A stretch of 64,000 nucleotides of DNA, from NCBI RefSeq assembly GCF_000407445.1, contig NZ_ASWB01000001.1, positions 868,001 through 932,000 on the forward strand, given 5' to 3'. Made by a program: the position numbers and the translations under genes. Below, piece by piece: positions 18,911-27,799 of the stretch; position 1 is the first letter of the stretch; every line of letters starts with the position of its first letter. The stretch is from Enterococcus moraviensis ATCC BAA-383 (lineage in GTDB: Bacteria > Bacillota > Bacilli > Lactobacillales > Enterococcaceae). Below the pieces are notes generated by a model. It was not told where the DNA came from and did not search any database. It was given only the letters and a program-made list of their open reading frames with translations.

Positions 18911-18951
18911 AAAAAAGCGAGACAAAACGTATACCTTGTTTTGCCTCACTT
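18911..18951 (-). terminator. Terminator after the EIIB gene
   Basis: A 14-bp imperfect stem (AAGCGAGACAAAAC against GTTTTGCCTCACTT-type arm) with the shared CAAAACGT loop element and a TTTTTT run on the minus strand, 17 bp past the EIIB stop. Confidence 0.75.
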
Positions 18952-18968
18952 GTGCGAACACGCTTATA

Positions 18969-19295
18969 TTATCCTTTATTTCCAATCAAATTCAATGCTT
19001 GTTGTAACACTTTTTCACCATTCATCATGCCGTAATCCGCCATATTGATAACTTCTAAAGGAATCCCTTTTGGTTCTAAACGTTTCTCAAAGTCGGCTTT
19101 CATAAAACGAACTTGAGGGCCTAATAACAATACGTCTACAGGCTTACTGTCTAAATTATTATCTGCATCAGAAGCAGAAACTGCAAATATGTCTGCGTCT
19201 AATCCTTGTGCATCTGCTGCTTTTTGCATTTTCGTTACGAGTAAACTCGTGCTCATTCCTGCAGAACATACAAGCATAATTGTTTTTTTAGTCAT
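18969..19295 (-). CDS. PTS lactose/cellobiose-family EIIB component
   Basis: A 108-residue EIIB of the Lac/Cel family. The phosphocysteine lies in LVCSAGMSTSLLV near residue 10. The rest (VDVLLLGPQVRFMKADFEKRL) is typical. It receives phosphate from EIIA and passes it to the sugar carried by a membrane EIIC. The ATG at 19295 is preferred because AAAGGAG is 9 bases upstream; the ATG at 19304 directly abuts the SD. No EIIA or EIIC adjoins it; an EIIC of the same family lies 28 kb away at 47710. The promoter is consensus and overlapped by a cre site. Confidence 0.93.
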   Translation of the reverse strand: MTKKTIMLVCSAGMSTSLLVTKMQKAADAQGLDADIFAVSASDADNNLDSKPVDVLLLGPQVRFMKADFEKRLEPKGIPLEVINMADYGMMNGEKVLQQALNLIGNKG

Positions 19296-19353
19296 TGTAT
19301 CCATCTCCTTTTTCTACTAATAATATAACATATTTTGTATTCTCTTTATTCAT

Positions 19354-19389
19354 AGTATAGTAAAAAACAGCCTTTTGTCAACGCTTCCT
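19354..19389 (-). promoter_or_regulatory. EIIB promoter overlapped by a cre site
   Basis: On the minus strand TTGACA (19381-19376) and TATACT (19359-19354) are 16 bp apart. The sequence AGGAAGCGTTGACA (19389-19376) fits the cre consensus TGNAANCGNTNNCA except at the first base and covers the -35, so CcpA would block RNA polymerase when glucose is present. Confidence 0.7.
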
Positions 19390-19415
19390 ACTTATGACTA
19401 ATTGTTATTTTCAAC

Positions 19416-19703
19416 TTAGATAAGCCAATTGGATTTTAGTAACTTATTAAAAACGACATATTCTTTCTCAAGATTGACTTGTACAACTTGGTAGCTTGCA
19501 TTGAGCCAACCGTAGGCTCCTTTTTCAGGATGTTTATGGTCATTTGCCCACCAATCGACATCCGTTCGAGCTGTTTTCGGAAGTCCAGAGTGAGGGAAAA
19601 GTAACTCATCAAATTGAGTGAATGTTAAAGTCACCTGTGAACCTCCATTGGTTGCCAAATAATGGGTAACGCTATCATATTTCTTTTGACGCTCTTTTGC
19701 CAA
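19416..19703 (-). CDS. Small DUF7662-like protein
   Basis: A protein of about 95 residues. The pattern KYDSVTHYLA..VTLTFTQFDELL....PKTARTDVDWWANDHKHP..GAYGWLNASYQVVQVNLEKEYVVF matches small bacterial proteins annotated DUF7662, with invariant WWAND and WL. Function unknown; a nucleic-acid or restriction-linked role has only context support elsewhere. Start choice: TTG at 19703 has GGGAG 8 bases upstream; GTG codons at 19718 and 19712 are in frame but have no usable SD. It is divergent from the yigZ gene and terminates close to the EIIB promoter. Confidence 0.7.
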   Translation of the reverse strand: MAKERQKKYDSVTHYLATNGGSQVTLTFTQFDELLFPHSGLPKTARTDVDWWANDHKHPEKGAYGWLNASYQVVQVNLEKEYVVFNKLLKSNWLI

Positions 19704-19840
19704 ATCATTCACTCCCACTCTCTATTTTAACTTCTTAGATAAAACTAGCTCTTACGTAAAACTGGTTTGCCTTTTAATCATTATCTCATAAATAGTTCAA
19801 GAAGCAAATGAAGCGGGCTTTTTCATTTTAAAGAGAACAG

Positions 19841-19869
19841 TTGCTTCTCGTCGTTATTTTTTTTATACT
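19841..19869 (+). promoter_or_regulatory. Promoter of the yigZ-DUF2829 unit
   Basis: TTGCTT (19841-19846) and TATACT (19864-19869) are 17 bp apart and lie about 30 bp before the start codon. Confidence 0.55.
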
Positions 19870-19899
19870 TAAACTATTATCTAGCAAAGGAATGAGCAA

Positions 19900-20559
19900 A
19901 TGCTTGAAAGCTATTTTACTATTCACTCTGACGGAGAAAGCGAAATCGAGATAAAAAAATCACGATTTATCTGCTCTCTAAAACGTGCCTACACAGAAGA
20001 CGAAGCAAAAGACTTTATTGCTCAAAAGAAAAAGGAACATTGGAAAGCAAATCATAACTGTAGTGCTTTTGTGATAGGTGAGAAAAACGATATTCAACGT
20101 AGTAGTGACGACGGTGAACCTAGCGGAACAGCTGGCGTTCCTATGTTGGAAGTGTTAAAAAAGCAAGAATTAATAAATGTTGCCGCCGTCGTGACTCGCT
20201 ATTTTGGTGGAACTAAGTTAGGTTCTGGTGGGCTGATTCGAGCTTATAGCCACGCTGTTTCCCATGCATTGGGTGCAGTTGGTTTGGTGGAAGGAAAATT
20301 GCAGCAAGAAATCCGTTTGACAATCAGTTACCCAAATGTAGGGAGTGTTCAAAATTTTTTGGAAAATACACCCTACACATTAAAGGAAATGATCTATGGT
20401 GAACAAGTTGAAGTATTTTGTCTTGTTGATGAACCAAAATCAGATGAATTTATGGCTGAAATTTTAGATTTATTGAACGGACAAGTTACATTTAAAACAG
20501 GCGAATGTTCTTATCATGAACTGCCAATCATAAAAAAGGAGCAATTAGATGACATTTGA
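19900..20559 (+). CDS. yigZ: YigZ/IMPACT family protein (UPF0029)
   Basis: A 219-residue two-domain protein. The N-terminal UPF0029 domain carries the family signature DDGEPSGTAGVPMLEVL and VVTRYFGGTKLGSGGLIRAYSHAV. The C-terminal ferredoxin-like domain (DUF1949) follows from about residue 140. The biochemical role is unsettled; nucleic-acid or translation-linked functions are suggested for the family. RBS AAAGGAATG. Its last 11 bases overlap the next gene, indicating coupling. Confidence 0.93.
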   Translation: MLESYFTIHSDGESEIEIKKSRFICSLKRAYTEDEAKDFIAQKKKEHWKANHNCSAFVIGEKNDIQRSSDDGEPSGTAGVPMLEVLKKQELINVAAVVTRYFGGTKLGSGGLIRAYSHAVSHALGAVGLVEGKLQQEIRLTISYPNVGSVQNFLENTPYTLKEMIYGEQVEVFCLVDEPKSDEFMAEILDLLNGQVTFKTGECSYHELPIIKKEQLDDI

Positions 20560-20785
20560 AGAAGTATTACCTCAAATAAAAAAAGGTGCCAAAGCTGTCA
20601 GAGAAGGCTGGGGTGGATTTGAATTGTATATTGAACTTAGGGATGAAATTGGAACATCCGATGGTACATTCCTTCAAGTTACACCTTATTTTTTAATCAA
20701 GACTTCTGACGAGGGATACAGCATGTTTTCACCAACACCTTGTGATGTTTTGGCGCAAGACTGGAAAATCGTCAACATTGATTAA
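20549..20785 (+). CDS. DUF2829 (Tad2-like) small protein
   Basis: A 78-residue protein with the DUF2829 layout: MTFEEVLPQIKKGAKAVREGW at the N-terminus, then FLIKTSDEGYSMFSPTPCDVLAQDWKIV at the C-terminus, with conserved GW, the W/TPxxxDxLAxDW end and similar length. DUF2829 proteins include phage Tad2, which sequesters the cyclic ADP-ribose isomer made by Thoeris defence. Here the gene is on a housekeeping stretch and overlaps yigZ, with AAAAAGGAG as RBS. Whether this copy binds nucleotides is unknown. A terminator follows at 20797. Confidence 0.8.
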   Translation: MTFEEVLPQIKKGAKAVREGWGGFELYIELRDEIGTSDGTFLQVTPYFLIKTSDEGYSMFSPTPCDVLAQDWKIVNID

Positions 20786-20796
20786 ACAATTTTACA

Positions 20797-20835
20797 AAGC
20801 TAGAACACTTTAAATAAGTTGGTCTAGCTTTTCTT
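20797..20835 (+). terminator. Terminator after the DUF2829 gene
   Basis: Stem AAGCTAGA/TCTAGCTT with an 18-base loop containing a weak inner pairing (ACTT/AAGT), then TTCTT. Lies 12 bp past the stop codon. Confidence 0.6.
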
Positions 20836-20860
20836 AATGATCAAGAAAAGAGGAATCCAT

Positions 20861-21625
20861 ATGCATTTTGATGAATACCATGGGAAAACGATTTTTGTGA
20901 CAGGAGCCGCTTCTGGCATAGGACAAGCTCAAGCGATCGCTTTTGCAAAACAAGGCGCCAATGTTCTCGGTATGGATATTGATGAACACGGCTTGGCCGA
21001 AACAACTACACACACGGATAATACTGCTGGAACATTCTGCTCTTTTAAAGGTGATGTCACGAAAGAAAAAGACATTGTTTCCGCTGTAAACAAAGCAAAT
21101 GAACAATTTGGCGCTATTCACATTTTATTAAATACAGCAGGTATTTTGGATGATTATACTCCGACTTTAGAAACGACAGAAACATTATGGGATCGTATTT
21201 TGGCCGTAAACTTAAAAGGAACATTCCTAGTGACGAATAATGTATTGCCACAAATGATCACACAAAAACATGGCGTGATCATTAATATGGCTTCTATTGC
21301 TGGTATGGTTGCAGGCGGTGGCGGTGCAGCTTATACTGCCTCAAAACATGCTATCATCGGCTATACAAAACAATTGGATCATGACTATATCAAGCAAGGG
21401 ATTCGCGCAAATGCAATTGCTCCTGGTGCAATCCAAACGCCTATGAACGCGGCTGACTTTGCTGGTGATGGTAAAATGGCCGAATGGGTTGCTAATGAAA
21501 CTCCTGCTGGACGTTGGGCAAAACCAGAAGAAGTCGCTGCTTTAACTCTTTTTTTGGCAAGTAAACAGGCGGATTATATCCATGGAACTGTGATGCCAAT
21601 CGATGGTGGTTGGCTAGAAAAATGA
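20861..21625 (+). CDS. Short-chain dehydrogenase/reductase (3-oxoacyl-ACP reductase-like)
   Basis: A 254-residue classical SDR. The cofactor loop TGAASGIG is near residue 15, NTAG replaces the usual NNAG near 90, the catalytic serine is in NMASIAGMV and the Tyr-x-x-x-Lys in YTASK. D at the end of beta-2 (GMDID) suggests NAD rather than NADP preference, by analogy. Substrate cannot be told from sequence. The ATG at 20861 has GAGG 7 bases upstream; the upstream ATG at 20837 lacks an SD. Single gene between two hairpins. Confidence 0.88.
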   Translation: MHFDEYHGKTIFVTGAASGIGQAQAIAFAKQGANVLGMDIDEHGLAETTTHTDNTAGTFCSFKGDVTKEKDIVSAVNKANEQFGAIHILLNTAGILDDYTPTLETTETLWDRILAVNLKGTFLVTNNVLPQMITQKHGVIINMASIAGMVAGGGGAAYTASKHAIIGYTKQLDHDYIKQGIRANAIAPGAIQTPMNAADFAGDGKMAEWVANETPAGRWAKPEEVAALTLFLASKQADYIHGTVMPIDGGWLEK

Positions 21626-21718
21626 GGAAGCTTACATCTTACCATCTACTTTACAAATCCTCTAATGTTCGATAACATGAATAAGGTGAGATGACTCATT
21701 AAAACTCCAATCAATTTC

Positions 21719-21800
21719 AGGTGGTTCTAACAAGTCACTATGCTTCAAACTATGACACTTCAGTTGGCAGAATAGTTCTGTCACTTCCTTTGGTCATAGT
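21719..21800 (+). promoter_or_regulatory. queT leader: Candidate preQ1 riboswitch leader of queT
   Basis: The leader starts with AGGTGGTTCTAACAAG, CACT and then AAACTA, in the order of the type I preQ1 aptamer (short P1 hairpin, GGUUCUAxC loop, A-rich AAACUA tail). The tail ACTATGAC (21749-21756) can pair perfectly with GTCATAGT (21793-21800), which gives an alternative fold that would compete with the aptamer. A second small hairpin (AAAACAG/CTGTTTT) sits just before the AAAGGAG ribosome binding site. The downstream gene is a queuosine-precursor transporter, which fits. The tail lacks the usual AAGG ending, so the class is not certain. Confidence 0.6.
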
Positions 21801-21843
21801 CATTACTAAAACAGTCAATCTGTTTTACAAAGGAGAACAAAGA

Positions 21844-22350
21844 ATGAATAATCCAAACACACAGACTAAAGCCTGGTCTGTCATCTCTTTGACGAAAATG
21901 GCGCTGATCACGGCACTTTATGTCGTTGTCACTATTTTTTTGGCACCTTTTAGTTTCGGTGCTGTTCAACTTAGGTTTTCAGAATTATTTAATTTTTTAC
22001 CGCTTTTCAATAAACGCTATATTGGCGCGGTAACGCTGGGTGTAGCTATTTCAAATTTTGCTTCACCATTGGGTTTAGTGGATGTCGTCATCGGCAGCAC
22101 CTCCACTTTTATCGTTTTATTTGTATCGTATTATCTAACAAGAAAGCTAGAAAGTCCGATTAAAAAGATGATCCTGACTGCAATTATTTGTTCATTTTCA
22201 ATGTTTACGGTAGCCGGTCAGTTGACTTATTTTTATCATCTACCTTTCTTCTATACATGGATAACCGTAGCTATCGGTGAACTATTGTCTATGTCAGTTG
22301 GCGGCATTTTGATTTACTGGGTCAACGAAAAAATAGATTTAACCAAATAA
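21844..22350 (+). CDS. queT: Queuosine precursor (preQ1) ECF transporter S component QueT
   Basis: A 168-residue protein with five to six membrane helices. The segments TALYVVVTIFLAPFSFGAVQLRFSE and NFASPLGLVDVVIGS match QueT (COG4708, PF06177). It binds a queuosine precursor and works with the shared ECF energising module encoded elsewhere. The ATG at 21844 is set by AAAGGAG 9 bases upstream and by the family N-terminus; longer open reading upstream is the riboswitch leader. A bidirectional terminator follows. Confidence 0.93.
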   Translation: MNNPNTQTKAWSVISLTKMALITALYVVVTIFLAPFSFGAVQLRFSELFNFLPLFNKRYIGAVTLGVAISNFASPLGLVDVVIGSTSTFIVLFVSYYLTRKLESPIKKMILTAIICSFSMFTVAGQLTYFYHLPFFYTWITVAIGELLSMSVGGILIYWVNEKIDLTK

Positions 22351-22352
22351 GA

Positions 22353-22397
22353 AAATTGCTAATGCTCTTCCAGACAGATGAGTTATTAGCAATTTTT
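22353..22397. terminator. Bidirectional terminator between queT and the GntR gene
   Basis: Arms AAATTGCTAAT and ATTAGCAATTT (11 bp) around a 21-base loop, with A and T tracts on both sides. It lies between convergent genes. Confidence 0.85.
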
Positions 22398-22401
22398 CTT
22401 T

Positions 22402-23109
22402 TTATTTTTCTAGGTAAAATTCAAAACGATTCCCTACATATTGAGTTCTCACATATTCAAATGGTGTACCATTTTCAAAATAGGAAATTTGACGTAAACG
22501 AAGGATCGCATCTCCTCGTTTTATTTTTAAATAATCTGCAATTTGTTCAGAGGCAAGCATTGCTGAAATGGTTTGATTGGCATGGCCGATTTTATTGCCG
22601 CCTTTTTCTTCTAAGGTTTTATAAAAAGAATTTGTAATCTCTGCTTTGCTGTATTGGTCCACCAAAGAATAAGGAACACTAGCTACTTCAAAACAAATTG
22701 GTAGATCATCAGCAAAACGTATCCGTTCCATCCGAACAATCTGCTCGTTTTCTTTTAGATTCAGTTTCTCCATTTCACTAGAACTTGGTTTGGCTACATA
22801 ATAAGAAACAGTGCGACTAGATGGTACTCGATTTTGAGAAAGCATGATATCTGTAAAACTAGTTGTTCCCGTCATTTTTTCTTGCACTTTTTTTCGGGCA
22901 ACATATGTCCCAGAACCAATCTTTCGTTCTAAAATCCCTTCATCAGCAAGTGTTTGAATCGCTTGTCTTAGCGTCATTCGACTAACACTAAACTGGATCG
23001 CCAGCTCTCGTTCTGATGGAAGCCTGTCTCCAATCTTCCAAACACCATGTTCAATGTCATCTTTAATTTTATCGTGGATTTGAATATAAACTGGTAAACT
23101 TGAAACCAT
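22402..23109 (-). CDS. GntR/HutC-family regulator with UTRA domain (NagR/DasR-like)
   Basis: A 235-residue regulator. An N-terminal winged helix (PVYIQIHDKIKDDIEHGVWKIGDRLPSERELAIQFSVSRMTLRQAI) is followed by a UTRA effector domain from about residue 90 (MTGTTSFTDIML...PICFEVASVPYSLV). The protein layout follows NagR (YvoA), which senses amino-sugar phosphates. Its own promoter holds ACTGGTATATACCTCA, close to the dre operator type (ACTGGTCTAGACCACT). So control of N-acetylglucosamine genes plus autoregulation is the best guess. RBS AAAGGAGG. No sugar genes adjoin it. Confidence 0.85.
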   Translation of the reverse strand: MVSSLPVYIQIHDKIKDDIEHGVWKIGDRLPSERELAIQFSVSRMTLRQAIQTLADEGILERKIGSGTYVARKKVQEKMTGTTSFTDIMLSQNRVPSSRTVSYYVAKPSSSEMEKLNLKENEQIVRMERIRFADDLPICFEVASVPYSLVDQYSKAEITNSFYKTLEEKGGNKIGHANQTISAMLASEQIADYLKIKRGDAILRLRQISYFENGTPFEYVRTQYVGNRFEFYLEK

Positions 23110-23136
23110 CTTATTTCCTCCTTTTTATTCTCTTTC

Positions 23137-23165
23137 ATTATAACTGGTATATACCTCATAAACAA
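23137..23165 (-). promoter_or_regulatory. Promoter with NagR-type operator in the spacer
   Basis: On the minus strand TTGTTT (23165-23160) and TATAAT (23142-23137) are 17 bp apart. The palindrome GGTATATACC (23146-23155) fills the spacer. Binding there would block the promoter of the regulator gene itself. Confidence 0.7.
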
Positions 23166-23316
23166 CTAAAAGTTCCAAAATATAACAGAATAGACGTTTA
23201 ACAAAGTATTTTGGTATGCATCAACGAAGGAAAAGTAATTATTTTTCATAATTGATAAAACAAGTGTGTGTGAACAAATGGATTTTTACTACCTTTTGCG
23301 CTCTAAACAAATAATA

Positions 23317-23355
23317 AATGACCTAAGCTGTATTTACCTTACAACTTAGGTCATT
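23317..23355 (-). terminator. Terminator after the activase gene
   Basis: Perfect 11-bp stem AATGACCTAAG/CTTAGGTCATT with a 17-base loop, 4 bp past the stop of the 1416-residue gene. Confidence 0.75.
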
Positions 23356-23358
23356 CTT

Positions 23359-26300
23359 TTAAGAACGGACTTTTTCTTCATCCATCATTTTATTTGCGGT
23401 TGCCATCATCAGACGAATTCGATTCAGTTGATTCACTAATGATACACCTGGATCATAATCGATTGGTGCAATATTGGCTTTTGGATATTGACGACGTAAT
23501 TCTTTGGTAACTCCTTTGCCCACCACATGATTTGGCAAACATCCGAAAGGCTGCATACAAACAATATTATTCACATCTGATTTCAATAACTCGATCATTT
23601 CACCCGTTAAGAACCAGCCTTCACCTGTATGATTTCCAATTGAAAGTATTTTCCCAGCATCCTCTGCTAATTCATGAATAGAGCTTAACCCTTCAAAACG
23701 TTTAGAATTTCTTAGTGCTTTGTCCATCGGTTTTTCAACATACTCAATGATTCGAATCGCAAATTGCGCTAGGTTTTTACTTTGTTTAGACATGCCCATG
23801 TTGTCATATTTCCAAATTTGATTATATAAAGAGTAATTCATAAATCCAACGATATCTGGTACAACTGCCTCTGCCCCTTCTGCTTCTAGCAATCGCACAA
23901 TATCATTATTCGCTGTTGGTGAATATTTCACCAATATCTCGCCCACAATACCAACTTTGGGTTTCTTGACTTCATTTAACGGGATTTCATCGAATTCTTT
24001 GATGATTTTTTTCATATTCCGATTGAATAAGGTCAATGAGCCATTACGAACATTTTTTTCGATTTGTTTTAGCCATTTAGCGTGAAGTGCATCTATCATG
24101 CCGACTTTTGTTTCATAAGGACGTGTTCGATAAACGACCCGCTCAAATAAATCGCCATATAAAAAGGCTACTGCAACACGTTTTAGCATTGGCAATGTAA
24201 ACTTAAATCCTGGATTAGACTCTACACCTTTATTGCCCATTGATACTGAAACTACTGGAACTTGCGGGAAACCAGCGTCGTTCAAAGCTTTTCTAAGGAG
24301 TGGTATATAATTTGTAGCACGACATCCTCCGCCTGTTTGTGTCATCATTACACTTACGTGATTTAAATCATACTCGCCACTTTCCAGCGCTTCGACTAAT
24401 TGGCCGATTGAAATGATAGCTGGATAGCACGCATCGTTATTGACGTATTTTAATCCAACGTTTACAGCTTCCCGATCATCTGCTGGTAAACAAACAACAT
24501 TATATCCTGAAGCCTTTAAAGCCACATCAACTAATCCTGATTGGTGGATTGGGCTAAGCATCGGCAATAACAACGTATGTGTTTTTTTCATTTCTTTAGT
24601 AAAGATGATTTTCTCTGGTTCTTCATGTTGTAATTTTGGTTCAAAATTCATTTTTTCTCGTTCACCGACCGCTGCTTTTAAAGAACGTAAACGAATTCTG
24701 ATTGCGCCTAAATTAGACCCTTCATCGATTTTTAACACTGTATAGATTTTTCCATATTGATTCATAATTTCTTCTACTTGATCCGTTGTGACTGCATCTA
24801 ATCCACAACCAAATGAATTTAGTTGAACCAATTCAAGATTTTTAGACTTTGCTACAACACGAGCAGCAGCATATAACCGAGAATGATACACCCATTGATT
24901 GACAACACGTAAATTCCCAACATCACTCAAATGAGAAACACAATCTTCGGTCAATACATGAAACCCTTCTTGTGTGATCACATCCGCAATACCATGATTA
25001 ATTTCTGGATCTAAATGATAAGGTCGTCCTGATAAAACAATACCCTTCTCACCTTTTTGATTCAGCATCACTAATGTTTCTTCTCCTTTATTGCGGACAT
25101 CTTCTTTGAAAGAGTCCAGTTCTTCATAGCCATGACGTAATGCTTGAGCAATTTGTTCTGCTGATATACCCAGGTCTGCAAATGTTTCAGTTAAAACTTT
25201 TGCAACAGAGGCTTCATTTGCTAAATTGATGTATGGGTTACGGTAATCTACTTTACCATCGCGTATGTCATCTACATTATTCCGAATAACGTCAGGATAA
25301 CTTTGTACGATTGGACAGTTAAAATGATTATCTGCTTCAGCTGATTCTTGTCGTTCAAACACAACCCCTGGATAAAAAATCATTGGAATATTCGAATCAA
25401 TCAAAGCTTGAATATGACCATGAGTGATTTTAGCTGGGTAACATGCGGTGTCGCTTGGGATTGTTTCCATTCCTTGTTCATATAATTCCTTGTTCGAACG
25501 TGGAGATAATTCAACTCGAAAACCAAGATCTGTGAAAAATGTATGCCACAACGGATAATTTTCATACATGTTCAAAACACGCGGGATTCCGATTCTACCA
25601 TGGACAGCATCCTTTTCTTTCAACGGACGATATTTAAATAGTTTACGGTATTTGTAATCAACTAAATTTACTCTTCGGTCTTCTCTTTTTACTTTGATTC
25701 TAGCCCCACGTTCACAACGATTGCCAGTCACAAATTGACGGCCATCTGAAAAAATTGTAACGGTCATCATACAATTATTTTCACAGAGACCACAATGAGT
25801 AAACTCTTTATCCGCTGTAAAGGTATCTAGTTCTTCAAGTCCAAGAATTGTTGTTTCTTCTCCAAGTTCATAGTTTTCTAGCGCAATCAGGGCTGCCCCA
25901 TATGCACCCATCAAACCAGCAATAGAGGGTCGAACGACTTCCCGTTCGCTAATCATTTCAAACGCTCGCAATACAGCTTCATTATAAAACGTTCCGCCTT
26001 GGCAAACGATTTTCTTTCCTAATTCCTCAGGACGACGAACTTTGATTACTTTGTATATCGCATTTTTGATTACAGAGTAAGATAGTCCCGCTGAAATATC
26101 GCCGACAGACGCTCCTTCTTTTTGAACTTGTTTGACTTTTGAATTCATAAATACGGTACAACGAGAACCCAGATCAACCGGTGCTTTAGAGCTTAATGCT
26201 TCAATCGCAAAGTCTTTTACATCAAAGTTCAATGATTTAGCAAAAGTCTCGATAAAGGAGCCACAACCTGAAGAACATGCTTCATTCAATTGGATAGATG

Positions 26301-27606
26301 ACAATACACCATCTTTGATCGTCATGGCTTTCATATCTTGTCCACCGATATCTAAAATGAAATCAACACCTGGTTGAAAATGATCGGCAGCTTTATAATG
26401 TGCCATCGTTTCCACTTCACCAATGTCCACTTTCAATGCATTCTTGATCAAATGTTCTCCGTATCCAGTTACAGCAGATTTTCCAATAAAGACATCTTGT
26501 GGTAATTGTTGGTATAAGTCTTTCAAAACACTCATCGTGGTTTCTAATGGCTGTCCTTGATTATTGCCATAAAATGAAAACAGCAAATTTCCCTCTTCAT
26601 CAATCAACGTAACTTTCGTAGTTGTTGAACCTGCGTCAATACCTAAGAAGGCCACACCGTGATGTTCAGCTAAAGGTTTTTCTTGTGCTTTCGCTTGATC
26701 ATGGCGTTCTCTAAAATCGTTTAATTCCTTTTCGTCATTAAATAAGGGCGCTAGCGTATCTGTTGGTTTTAATTGTTCTTGATCACCTTTAGTCAATCGA
26801 TGGATCAAATCAGCTAATGTGGTCGGTTTTGCCCCTTCAGAGTATATCGCGGCTCCCATTGCGACAAACAGCTGCGGATTTTCAGGAAAGATCACATCTT
26901 CGGGTTTTACATCTAAGGTTTCAATAAATCGTTTTCTAAGTTCTGACATGAAGAAAAGCGGCCCACCTAAAAAAGCGATTTTTCCTTTGATTTTGCGACC
27001 AGCTGCAAGCCCTGCAATGGTTTGATTAACGACCGCTTGAAAAATACTCGCTGAAATATCTTCTTTAGCAGCGCCTTCATTGATTAGTGGCTGCACATCG
27101 GTTTTTGCAAAAACGCCACATCGTGAGGCGATTGGATAAATTGTTTGATAATTTTTAGCCAATTCATTGACACCATTAGCATCCGTCTTTAATAAAACAG
27201 CCATTTGATCGATAAAAGCTCCTGTACCGCCAGCGCAACTCCCATTCATTCGTTGTTCTAGGGCCCCTTCAAAAAAGGTGATCTTGGCATCTTCACCACC
27301 TAATTCAATTGCTACATCTGTTTCAGGTATGATTTTTTCTACCGTTTTGGTACAAGCGATCACTTCTTGAACAAAAGAAATAGTCAAAACATCAGCCAAA
27401 CCCATGCCACCAGAACCGGTAATCGTCATCGTAATCGGGGTTTCCTCACCTAATTCATCCATTGCTTCGTACAAAACTTTTTCAGTTGCTGCTTTTACGT
27501 CTGAGTAATGTCGTTCATATTTTGCGAATTTTGTCTGGTTTTCTTCGTCAATAATTACTAATTTCACAGTTGTCGAACCGACATCTATTCCTGCTCTTAT
27601 TGTCAT
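23359..27606 (-). CDS. Giant 2-hydroxyacyl-CoA dehydratase activase (BadF/BcrA-type, fused)
   Basis: A 1415-residue protein with two tandem ASKHA ATPase domains: [17 protein letters not shown] near residue 5 and [17 protein letters not shown] near 315. The [4Fe-4S] cysteines are in [10 protein letters not shown] and [10 protein letters not shown] CoA_E_activ/DUF2229 part follows, with HCGLCENNC and several Cys motifs ([24 protein letters not shown]), then a HgdB-like C-terminus. Such proteins use ATP to inject electrons into radical dehydratases, but no dehydratase adjoins it, so the partner is unknown. The ATG at 27606 has AAGGAG 9-10 bases upstream. It is divergent from a TetR gene. Confidence 0.88.
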   Translation of the reverse strand: MTIRAGIDVGSTTVKLVIIDEENQTKFAKYERHYSDVKAATEKVLYEAMDELGEETPITMTITGSGGMGLADVLTISFVQEVIACTKTVEKIIPETDVAIELGGEDAKITFFEGALEQRMNGSCAGGTGAFIDQMAVLLKTDANGVNELAKNYQTIYPIASRCGVFAKTDVQPLINEGAAKEDISASIFQAVVNQTIAGLAAGRKIKGKIAFLGGPLFFMSELRKRFIETLDVKPEDVIFPENPQLFVAMGAAIYSEGAKPTTLADLIHRLTKGDQEQLKPTDTLAPLFNDEKELNDFRERHDQAKAQEKPLAEHHGVAFLGIDAGSTTTKVTLIDEEGNLLFSFYGNNQGQPLETTMSVLKDLYQQLPQDVFIGKSAVTGYGEHLIKNALKVDIGEVETMAHYKAADHFQPGVDFILDIGGQDMKAMTIKDGVLSSIQLNEACSSGCGSFIETFAKSLNFDVKDFAIEALSSKAPVDLGSRCTVFMNSKVKQVQKEGASVGDISAGLSYSVIKNAIYKVIKVRRPEELGKKIVCQGGTFYNEAVLRAFEMISEREVVRPSIAGLMGAYGAALIALENYELGEETTILGLEELDTFTADKEFTHCGLCENNCMMTVTIFSDGRQFVTGNRCERGARIKVKREDRRVNLVDYKYRKLFKYRPLKEKDAVHGRIGIPRVLNMYENYPLWHTFFTDLGFRVELSPRSNKELYEQGMETIPSDTACYPAKITHGHIQALIDSNIPMIFYPGVVFERQESAEADNHFNCPIVQSYPDVIRNNVDDIRDGKVDYRNPYINLANEASVAKVLTETFADLGISAEQIAQALRHGYEELDSFKEDVRNKGEETLVMLNQKGEKGIVLSGRPYHLDPEINHGIADVITQEGFHVLTEDCVSHLSDVGNLRVVNQWVYHSRLYAAARVVAKSKNLELVQLNSFGCGLDAVTTDQVEEIMNQYGKIYTVLKIDEGSNLGAIRIRLRSLKAAVGEREKMNFEPKLQHEEPEKIIFTKEMKKTHTLLLPMLSPIHQSGLVDVALKASGYNVVCLPADDREAVNVGLKYVNNDACYPAIISIGQLVEALESGEYDLNHVSVMMTQTGGGCRATNYIPLLRKALNDAGFPQVPVVSVSMGNKGVESNPGFKFTLPMLKRVAVAFLYGDLFERVVYRTRPYETKVGMIDALHAKWLKQIEKNVRNGSLTLFNRNMKKIIKEFDEIPLNEVKKPKVGIVGEILVKYSPTANNDIVRLLEAEGAEAVVPDIVGFMNYSLYNQIWKYDNMGMSKQSKNLAQFAIRIIEYVEKPMDKALRNSKRFEGLSSIHELAEDAGKILSIGNHTGEGWFLTGEMIELLKSDVNNIVCMQPFGCLPNHVVGKGVTKELRRQYPKANIAPIDYDPGVSLVNQLNRIRLMMATANKMMDEEKVRS

Positions 27607-27654
27607 AATTTTGATCTCCTTATATTTCATACCCTTTTATTTCACAACACTTTG

Positions 27655-27684
27655 TTGATTATCCTACAAGGTGTCTGATATAAT
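27655..27684 (+). promoter_or_regulatory. Promoter of the tetR gene, with nearby dyad
   Basis: TTGATT (27655-27660) and TATAAT (27679-27684) are 18 bp apart. An imperfect dyad CACTTTGT/ACAAGGTG (27648-27655 and 27665-27672) lies across this promoter in the intergenic space shared with the activase gene, a candidate operator for the TetR protein. Confidence 0.45.
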
Positions 27685-27799
27685 ACTTATGTATATTTTA
27701 GAAAGATTCTAATTTAATTGCAACAAGCAAAACACCCAAATTTGTGAGATAAGCAACAAACTTTCAAAAACTGTTGATTATTTCGAAAGGAATTTTTTT

